NCBI GenBank assembly: GCA_003254905.1 | Contig: QANU01077762.1 | Span: 7,344 to 71,343 of the forward strand | DNA from: Nissolia schottii | Taxonomy: Eukaryota > Streptophyta > Magnoliopsida > Fabales > Fabaceae | Length of the DNA stretch: 64,000 nucleotides | Reading direction: 5' to 3' | Part shown: positions 56,080 to 64,000 of the stretch, piece by piece | How positions within the stretch are numbered: the first letter of the stretch is position 1 | How the letters are laid out: each line of letters begins with the position of its first letter | Translations under genes and position numbers: made by a program | Notes under the pieces: generated by a model | The model's input: the letters and a program-made list of their open reading frames with translations, nothing else | Database searches by the model: none | What the model was told of the DNA's origin: nothing

Positions 56080-59000
56080 TCGGATTTAGTTTATGATGTG
56101 TTTGTTCCCACTCCCATCTTTGAGGATCACCAGTTACATTTTGAGACAATCCAACAAGGTAATTTTTCTTCGTATCATTCACCTATGAGCTATTATACAA
56201 TTTATGTTGTATACTTTATATGTATTGAATTTTCTGTTGAATTTGTTTAATTGAAGGATATCATGACCTTGGTGAACCACAGATCATGTGTATCCACATT
56301 GTCTTGCTTGTGTCTATTATGAGGAAAGGTCTGAAAAAACAAAACAAAAAAATGATCCTAAATTTGCGATTTGTTGCATGAGTGAAAAGATCCAATTACC
56401 ATTTCTACAAAAACCACCCCAGTTATTGTTCGATTTATTTACTGGTGCCCATCCAAAAAGTGGTCATTTCTTGATTAATATTAGAAGGTATAATAGCATG
56501 TTTGCATTTACATCCATTGGTGGGAAGGTTTAGCGATCTATCAACGATGGTATGGGTCCACCTCAATTTATCATCAATGGACAAAAATTATCACAACATT
56601 GGTTCATTATTGCCACAAGTTGGACAGCAACCCATATTTTCTAAGTTATATATATATGACACAGAGCATGAAGTCAGTAATCACATGCAATATTTTGAGT
56701 AAGTAACAATTAATTTATGAAATGTCTATTTTGTTCTACTTGTTTCATCGTCTAGCTTCAATCAAGGTAGTGATTGTTTGGACATCGTATTGGTGCAACA
56801 ATTAATGGATATGATTGATGATCACAATGTATTGGCTCAAAGTTTTCAGACGCCTGCGTCCTCTTTTGAACAATAGTTACATGCATTTCAGCGTTTGCAT
56901 GAGACTCACACAACATACATTCCACTCCAATATCCATTGTTGTATATCCTTATGGTGAGGATGGATTTCAAGAGGACATTCCAATAAGTCATACTGCATC
57001 CCTTGATGAGTCTAGAAAAAGGCGCAGAGTCTTTTTTAGAGAGTTTAATGCTTTCAGATTGCATGGGAGGTCTAATGATCATGGTGTTTTATTAAGGAAC
57101 AAGATATCATTTCAACAATTTGTTCAACAATTGCTGTGACTTTCTGCAAGAAATTTGGATATCCAGATCTTTTCATTACTGTGACTTGTAATTCTAAGTG
57201 GCATGAGATTGATCGCTTTGTATCAAGCAGATGTTGTAAGCCAAGTTTTCGAGATGAAGCTTGATGAGATGATGATTGGTTTTAAGAATGGACTATTTTT
57301 GGGAAAGTTTGTGCAGGTAACTACATTGTTTCTTTTTGGAGTCTACATACAAGCAACTTTTTGTTTACTTTTTAATAATGTGTCATAGGCATATTCCAGA
57401 AGAGGGGACTCCCATATGCACATATTTTGTTGTAGTTGCCGGATAGTGCAGTTATTGAGACAACAAATTTTGTAAACAATGTTATTTGTGATGAGTTGCC
57501 AAGGCACAATCGATTTCCAAAATTGTATGAATTGGTGTCGACATTCATGATGCATGGTCCATGTGGACTAACTAGGCCAAGTTGGCCTTGTATGAAGGAT
57601 GGAACGTGTTCTAAGTTTTATCCCAAGCAATTTGTATCACACAACATTTGATCTTGATTGATTTCCTATATATATGAGAAGGCAAATTGGTGCAACGACT
57701 CTGAAGAGTAATATTGAGCTTGACAATAGGTTTGTTGTTAGTCCTAGGATGTTACTTAAATACGAAGCGCACATCAACTTAGAGTTTTGCAATAAATCCA
57801 ATTGCATCAAGTATCTTTTTCAAGTATGTTAACAAAGGACTTGATCGAGTTACTGCTTGCATGAGGTATGAAATTGATGAAAATGGAGTGTCTGCGAAAT
57901 TTGATGAAATTAATGAAGACTATGATTGTAGATATCTATCTCCATGTGAGTCTATTTGGAGAATATGTTCCTTTGACATTCACCACCGATGGCCTCCCGT
58001 CCAAAGGCTGACCTTTCATCTACCGCACCAATAAAACGTTATCTTCAAATATCAAGATCCGGTTGATTCTGTTTATGTAAATGCAAAGGACAAAAAAAAA
58101 AAAAACCATGTTTCTATTATGAATGGATGCAAATCGAGCTTACCAAGAAGGTAGAGGTCTTACGTATGCTGAATTGTTTTTTTTTCATTTCCTATTTGTC
58201 CCATCACATATTTCCTATTTTTTTTTTCCACATGTTACTGTGATCTAACTATAGTTTTCTCTATACGGGATATGTTATTAATCATGAGGATTTACACGAT
58301 TTATGTTTGATTGATATAGAGCAATTGATGCTTTCCAATGGAAGAAGTCTACGTGATTTTCCAATGATGCATAGATGGCCATTTGAAGCTTTGGATAGTG
58401 CACTAAAGGATATTATGCGGTTCTTGAATCCACACAGTCTAAGACAACCTTCTCGTGGAAAAGTTGTAGTGTTGGGGGGTGATTTTAGACAAGTTTTGCC
58501 TGTGATTCCGAAAGCTTCGAGGACATATATTGTCAATGCATGTATAAGTTACTTGCATTTATGGAAAAAAAAATGCAATATGTTGGTGTTAACTCAAAAC
58601 ATGCGATTTCAACTAGATAGTAGCAACAAATACAATTCCAGTGACGTTGAGTTTGCTCAATTGTTGTTGGATATTGGTGATGGAAAAGTAGGCATATCTG
58701 ATGGAGTAGATGGTGATGTTGATATTGATATTCCTTTGGAGAATTTAATATTGAACTCAACTGACCATATTGCTTCCTTGGTTAAATTTGTTTAGCCGTC
58801 ACTACTTGTTTCTGGTGACAACTTCTCATGTTTTCAGGATAGTATTATGTTGGCACCCACACTAGAAGTTGCTGAAGGGGCTGATGATTATGTTCTCTCA
58901 CTATTCCCAGGGGATGAGAAAGTATATTTGAGCTCGGATTCGGTATGTCAGAGCGATGTAAATATTGGAGTAGACAGTGAATGGCTAAATGTTGAACTTT

Positions 59001-59083
59001 TGAACTCCATCAAATGTTCTGGACTTCCAAATCACAAAATTACATTGAAAAGAGGTGTTGTAATCATGTTGATGAGAAATATC
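56080..59083 (+). pseudogene. Helitron RepHel fragment (Helitron_like_N and PIF1 helicase parts)
   Basis: N-terminal text occurs in two frames: CLACVYYEERSEKT, NPKFAICC-type DPKFAICC, NIRRYNSMFAFTSIGGKV (56288-56530), then YHNIGSLLPQVGQ and YIYDTEHEVSNH (56595-56690). Further text includes PLLYPYGEDGF-type residues (~56930-56970), FRLHGRSND (57055), and MMHGPCG with PSWPCMKDGTCSKFYPK (57545-57630). Helicase text is VVVLGGDFRQVLPVIP and LTQNMRF (58460-58610), then NHKITLKRGVVIMLMRNI up to 59083. The Walker A P-loop segment expected before 58290 is missing, and no intact Rep HUH motif is seen. Many stops and frameshifts. Helitrons transpose by rolling circle; this is a dead fragment. Confidence 0.85.
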
Positions 59084-59245
59084 CATGGTTATCAAAATCG
59101 TGTTTTAACTTGTAAACTCGTACAAGTTTACGTTCCTAGGTAGTAAAATCGAGCTAACTCACATGTAAACTCGTTTCTAGGTAAACTTGTGTGAACTCGC
59201 ATAAAATCGTGAGTTTACTGGCGAGTTCACAGGTTTACCGTAGTT
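59084..59245. mobile_element. inverted partial copy related to the Mutator-like MITE
   Basis: catggttatcaaaatcgtg resembles the inverted right terminus of the MITEs at 20299 and 62455 (catggttgttaaactc). It is followed by taaactcgtacaagtttacg and several more aaactcg/gagttta words. It interrupts the Helitron helicase frame exactly after MRNI. No second terminus or TSD was found. Confidence 0.55.
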
Positions 59246-59880
59246 GTGTTTTTTCTAAGGACAAAACAAGCAAAACGACCTCGTTTTGCATGTCTCTAAG
59301 TTTTTAGATTTAGGTCGTTTGAGCGTTTCAGAGTTGCCATTCACAGTTGTGCCTGTAATTGTGCTCCGTTGTGCTCCTCCATCGTGCTCCGTTGCTAATC
59401 CATCATATGTATTTCATCATTTGCTCAGAGATCTTTCCTACCAGGTTGCATGGCCTCTGCATTGCTATATGTGCTTTAGTGTTTTGGATTGGAGACATCA
59501 TCGTCACGTACTGGCTTCCTGTGACAGCAAACCAAATGCCACCGACACCATAACCCACCGCGACAGCAAACCGCCACTGTCGTGCCATCACCGCACAAGG
59601 CACACCCATCATCGCACAAAACTTCATTTTCTTTCTTTATTATTTTACTTCAAACCAATATGATTCAGGTTAATTAAAAAAAAATTCCCAAATTCCAAAT
59701 TCTCAAATTCCATAATTTTGGGTTCACAGGATTTGGAAAATAAATAAATAAATGAATAATTAACATCACTTTAGAATAATCACACACTTCACATACGATA
59801 GTGCAGCGGAAACTAGAAGCACAGATTGTAATTATCTAAATTATCCAAACCACAAATCCTAATAATCTGGCAATGATGAG
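59246..59880. other. no gene recognised; right part may be copia leader
   Basis: A 125-codon frame at 59286-59663 lacks family features. 59700-59880 lies next to a copia primer site and could be untranslated leader of a truncated minus-strand copia. Confidence 0.4.
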
Positions 59881-59894
59881 TGGCTCTGATACCA
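59881..59894 (-). other. primer-binding site of a minus-strand copia element
   Basis: The minus strand TGGTATCAGAGCCA is a full match to the initiator tRNA-Met primer site, two bases from the LTR end. Confidence 0.85.
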
Positions 59895-59896
59895 CT

Positions 59897-60342
59897 TGTT
59901 GGAGTTTCTTTAACGACATCATGTCAGATTATCAAGGATTATAACAATTCGTAAATGCCTGAATTCATTGATGTTGATGAAATTCCTTGCAACGATTAGT
60001 CACAAAAAAGATCGTTGGTTTTACGATCTTCCTCAACCAAATCCCTTAGTTCCTCAATGGACCCTCTGTTTCTCTTCCAGATGGGGAGAAGGGAAACTGT
60101 GCTTGATTTGGTGTATTGGGGATCATGGCCTCCCCACGTATTTATAACTGATCAGGGGGGCCCACTATCCCCTGATGGGTCAATACTCGGCATCTACCCA
60201 TTAAGTCCATATCAATTTTTTTTAAGCCCAAGAGGCTTGTAACAAAATTAGATCACTGTAAAAAGCCCTTTATGGTAAATAACTAATATAATTGTTATTA
60301 AATATGAGCCCACATAAATATTGGAATTACAAATTTCCAACA
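59897..60342 (-). mobile_element. copia-type 5' LTR, 446 bp, abutting the LRR exons
   Basis: On the minus strand it starts TGTTGGAAATTTG and ends AACTCCAACA, followed by the PBS. It directly abuts NLR coding text at 60343, so this LTR inserted in the CNL gene. Only LTR and leader remain; pol is absent. Confidence 0.75.
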
Positions 60343-61114
60343 GTGTGCATCCCAAGTGCTGATGTTTTGCCAAAAGATGTGTTCTTTGACATGTTAAATG
60401 ATTACAAGGTTGTCATTGGAGACTTCCAGATGCTTTCAGGCGAAGATTTCAAGATGTCTAATAAGCATTCAGCTTCAAGATCTTTGGCACTACAGCTAAA
60501 AACTGGAGGCAAAGACATTCACTCCCTTAAAGAAATCAAAATAATGTCCAAAATAGTAGAGAATTTGCTGTTGGAAGAGCTAAATGGAGTTCAAAATGCC
60601 TTTTATGAGCTGAGTTTGGATGGGTTCCCAGATCTTAAACACTTGTCAATCATAAATGACCATGACATTGAATATATTGTTAACTCAATGGAGTTGTCAC
60701 ATCCTCAGGATGCTTTTCCCAGCTTAGAATCTCTCAGTCTCTTCAACCTGACAAGCATGAAGATGATATGTTGTAGTCCTGTTACAAATGTGTCATTCTC
60801 TAGATTAAAAACAATCAAGGTCAAGATGTGCACCAAATTGAAGGATCTCTTCTCCTTTTTACCTTGTTAAATTTCTTTGTAGTCTAGAAACAATTGATGT
60901 CTCTGAATGTGTTCGTTTGGAGGAAATTGTTGTAGAGGAAGGAGAAGGAGTATCAGATAAGGTTGTGTTCTATACGCTATGCTCTTTGAAACTGCAAGAT
61001 TTACCATTATTTAGTAGTTTCCACATTATGGATAGCCAAGAAAGGCACACAGAAATTACTACTGCAGAGAATGAGCGAAGTGTCACAACTCCCTTTTCTC
61101 TTTTTGGTGAAAAT
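60343..61114 (+). pseudogene. CNL resistance gene, LRR exon A
   Basis: Text starts VCIPSADVLPKDVFFD and continues ELSLDGFPDLKHLSIIND, YIVNSMELSHPQDAFPSLESLSL and FSRLKTIKVKMCTKLKDLF. These are leucine-rich repeats of the post-NB-ARC region of At4g27190-like CNLs. A one-base frameshift near 60850 leads to a TAA at 60868. The other frame continues VKFLCSLETIDVSECVRLEE and CSLKLQDLPLFSSFHI to a GT donor at 61115. The 5' side is replaced by a copia LTR, so the NB-ARC junction is lost. LRRs sense effectors or guarded host proteins. Confidence 0.88.
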
Positions 61115-61212
61115 GTATGATCTTGCATACATTTCCTCTAACTTAAATTAATGTGTGATCAAAGATTATATTAGTTGTTCCAAATATAGTAATTATATGT
61201 GTGTTCCTATAG

Positions 61213-61361
61213 GTTGAAATCCCAAACTTAAGAGACCTTGGAGTTGTCCTCAATCAAAATCCTTAAGATATGGAGCAGCCAACTTTCAAGCTTCTGTTTT
61301 CAAAAATTAATAAAATTAACTGTGCAAGATTGTCCTAACTTGACATATTTATGTTCATCAA
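61213..61361 (+). pseudogene. CNL LRR exon B
   Basis: It follows tcctatag. VEIPNLRDL is followed by a one-base frameshift (~61236), then ELSSIKILKIWSSQLSSF and LIKLTVQDCPNLTYLCSS. A GT at ~61362 could be a donor. Confidence 0.75.
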
Positions 61362-61580
61362 AAATGTTACATGTACACCCAATTTTATATACCCATACAT
61401 ACACTATTAATAATGTACAAACTTTATTCTCATGAGTGCACAAACATTACAAACTTATAGATGATATTCTCAATTATACTCAATTAAGTGCACAAACATT
61501 ACAGGCATTAAAACACAAACTTTATGTATATAAATATAGAGTATATGTATGGTATATATTTTTTGGTGTACGTGTAACAG

Positions 61581-61700
61581 GACTCTTGTTCATTGTCCGT
61601 GGCTAGCAATCTGAAGAAACTCAAAAGTCTTTTTGTAAGTAATTGTCCGATGATGGAAAAGTTATTCATCTTCGAGGAAAATTGTGGTGACTATTCAGCA
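61581..61700 (+). pseudogene. CNL LRR exon C
   Basis: Follows gtgtaacag. Text: LSVASNLKKLKSLFVSNCPM, then EKLFIFEE. It ends at a GT donor (tcagca|gtacgt). Confidence 0.75.
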
Positions 61701-61850
61701 GTACGTAGGACTGTAAAGTTCTGTAATTACCTTTTAATTTTGTGTTTTCTAGATCTGCTCACTCTTTCTCATGTTGTGCATTTTTTTCGCTAAGACTTGT
61801 CATTGTGGTACCTCATTCCTTTACATAATGGCTTCTTTGCTATAAAACAG

Positions 61851-63128
61851 GTATGTATCTTTCCTGAGTTGGAGGAAATCCAACTCACTAAAATGGATAT
61901 GTTAAAGCACATATGGCCACATGAAGTTGGTGCAGGATCCTTTCCTTATCTCATTTCAGTGTATATTAAAGGGTGCCAAAAGCTTGACATAATTTTTCCT
62001 AGTCACATGGAAGGTTGGCATCAGAGCTTAGAGAGCTTGAATGTAATTAGTTGTGCGTCGGTGGAAGATATTTTTGAAACCATGGAACGTCCTTTGGAAA
62101 AAGATGCATTAGGAATCGACACAAAATTGCAGGTTATTCTTTTAATGGGTCTCAATAATCTGAAGCAAGTGTGGAGCAGAGATCCAAAAGGAGCTTTCAA
62201 CTTCTCAAATCTGCGGAGTATCAATGTTGTTAACTGTAAAAAATTGAGTCGTATCTTGCCAGCTTCTGTAGCCAAATGTCTTGGAAAGCTTGAAGACTTA
62301 AAGATAATGCAATGTTATAGAATGGAGGAAATTGTTAAATGTGTTACAGGATCAGAAACAAGCAACAAACCATTGGAGTTTCCTAACGTATCCATGGAAT
62401 TTAGTAGTCTACCACATGTTAGGTGTTTCTTTATGGGAAGAAACACTATAGAGCAAGGTTGTCAAACTCGATAGTTTAAGTAAACTCGTGGAGTCTTAGC
62501 AAACTCGAATCGTAAACTCGTATGAGTTTACATACGTAAAAAAAATATATTATAAGCAATATAATTAGGAGCTAAACTTGATTAAATATTTTATTTATAA
62601 TTGAAATTGAATAATGTTAACTTTAAATTAAATTAATGAAAGAAATATCATAAAATATACCTTAATGTATGGCACTTAGTGGTTATGTCATATTTTATTC
62701 AATATCTGTATTATTATATAATTCAATAAAACAAAGCTCAATTATGATAAATATATGAAATTAGCTAAATAAATCCAATATATATTATCTAATATAAACA
62801 AAGTTAGGGAAGTATCTGACAAAGCTGCAAAATTTGTACATTTTAAGGTAAACTCGTAAACTCGTATGTAGATTTTGACTCGTAAATTCATTAGTCGAAT
62901 TGAGAGTTTACTTAAACATGTACGAGTTTATCAAAAAAGAGTTTACATAAGTGTTAACTCGTTTTGTGTAGTATACTCGTAAGAGTTTACGAGTTAACTC
63001 CAGAGTTTAACAACCATGCTATAGAGTGTCGACAATTGAAGCGGTTGGCGGTGAGTTACTGCGTAAAGCTGGAGACATTCACAACAGAAAGCGTCGATGA
63101 AGTAAGAAGACCAATTTTCTCTGAAAAG
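61851..63128 (+). pseudogene. CNL LRR exon D, split by a Mutator-like MITE
   Basis: Starts after ataaaacag with VCIFPELEEIQLTKMDML, then LISVYIKGCQKLDIIFPSH, LQVILLMGLNNLKQVW, NLRSINVVNCKKLSRILP and LEDLKIMQCYRMEEIVK. The frame meets the MITE at 62455. After it (and one TSD copy) the frame resumes with CRQLKRLAVSYCVKLETF, ending at IFSEK|gtacaag (63128). This exon is otherwise open, so the MITE is its main lesion. Confidence 0.88.
62455..63018. mobile_element. Mutator-like MITE copy 2, 564 bp
   Basis: Begins aaggttgtcaaactcgatag, ends gagtttaacaaccatg. The 9-bp TSD is ctatagagc (62446-62454) and ctatagagt (63019-63027). Homologous along its length with 20299-20859. Rich in aactcgtaaactcg words. 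Confidence 0.93.
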
Positions 63129-64000
63129 GTACAAGTGCTCATTAACCATGACCTTCTGAACACATCATTTCCACACAGCCTTGACATCAATGAAACAAAA
63201 TGCATAGATATCATGACCTTGAAATTTAGTGGAGTATTCTATTATATCTATTATATACTGTCTTTTATATATTACAAAATTAGTATAGCTTCCGTCTATT
63301 TTACGGAATTATTTTGATGTGTTTCACATGCATTTATTGCAGACTTAAGTAAAAATTTAATTTATTTATTTTAGTAGATGAGAATAATTTTGAATAAAAT
63401 ATATTAAAATTTAGAGATTTTTCATGATGTTTGTTTTAGTGGTTAGGGAAATTTGAAATTTTATGTTAATTAGTGGGTCAGTAAAAAATTAATTTTAAAC
63501 TTTTAGTTAGAGAGTTTTGTTCTTTTTAAAATGAGTTGAGAAAGATTATGTTAATTAGTCACAGGTTCTTGTAATTGACCTGTTTCACTATGTTTACATG
63601 AAGTGTAAATATATCCATATTTATACTAATAAACAGACGGAATCGCAAAAATAAAATTGTTTTTTTTTCTCTTTAATTTATCTTTCATATTCGTCTTTAA
63701 TTACATTTTTTTTTTTAAATTTACATATTAAGGATACAAGTATATATATATGTCATTATTCACTATCCACCACCTATTATCATTATCCATTATTTACATG
63801 TATCTATTTTCTGTCACTATTCACCATCACTTTTTTTTCTCGTGGGTGAAGCAAAGCAGCTTGAATGGCTGCCCGACACACTTTCTTTGTTTATTAGAGG
63901 GGAAAAAAAAAAACTACACTAAATATGAGAGAGAAAAACTATAAAACAACTAATAATTTTATATAAGTGAGTTTGACACTTCTAATTCTGGCATATGGAT
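63129..64000. other. no further exon seen; AT-rich
   Basis: 63129-63320 may be intron of the CNL gene. The rest is AT-rich with T-runs and no recognisable coding text. Any later LRR exons would lie outside the window. Confidence 0.45.

Overview
The window is plant nuclear DNA, almost certainly from a dicot and probably a legume. Support: large plant-type Ty3/gypsy elements (Tekay/Del chromovirus and Athila lineages), Ty1/copia, L1 and RTE LINEs, a tRNA-derived SINE, a PIF1-type Helitron fragment, MITEs, and fragments of CC-NB-LRR (CNL) resistance genes whose CC and multi-exon LRR text resembles the At4g27190-like / Rpp4-like family expanded in legumes (family likeness recalled, not searched). 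No rRNA, tRNA gene, CRISPR or bacterial-style operon is visible. I found no intact host gene.

Layout. 1-2288: 3' part of a + strand Tekay-type LTR with a 48/49-bp minisatellite. 2289-4250: possible 5' end of a CACTA-like transposon. 4797-5305: hAT-type MITE with an 8-bp target-site duplication (TSD). 5669-8230: decayed Ty1/copia on the minus strand. 11270-15660: decayed RTE-type LINE, split by a solo Athila-like LTR (13041-14559, TSD gaatg). 17030-17960: broken CC-domain NLR pseudogene. 18500-19590: Copia-like LTR. 19790-22740: decayed L1 LINE on the minus strand, containing a 561-bp Mutator-like MITE (20299-20859).

24992-25525 holds the N-terminal CC domain of a CNL gene. It is cut just before the expected P-loop by a + strand Tekay-type element (LTR 25526-28158, then gag and protease). 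That element's protease is itself split by an inverted 3.84-kb solo LTR (29670-33509, TSD gattt). Its RT, integrase and 3' LTR are not visible. At 36510-53568 lies a defective minus-strand Tekay element (TSD gagac), inserted in an older LTR whose tail is 53574-54201. Its upstream LTR carries a nested non-autonomous Athila-like, gag-only element (45584-52341, TSD gccgc, perfect tRNA-Asp primer site). Then come a SINE (55851-56036), a Helitron fragment (about 56080-59083), a Copia LTR (59897-60342), and LRR exons of a CNL gene (60343-63128) with two frameshifts and a second copy of the Mutator-like MITE (62455-63018). The NB-ARC part between CC and LRR is not found.

The region reads as an NLR cluster under heavy transposon bombardment, with at least four insertion layers that can be ordered from their TSDs. 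The most unusual recurrent pattern is that many LTRs and MITEs here carry clusters of short two-fold-symmetric words (CGCT[C/G]AGCG, CATTCGAATG, TCAATCGATTGA, GCGCTRYAGCGC, TAAACTCGTA...). Some words are shared between otherwise unrelated element families.
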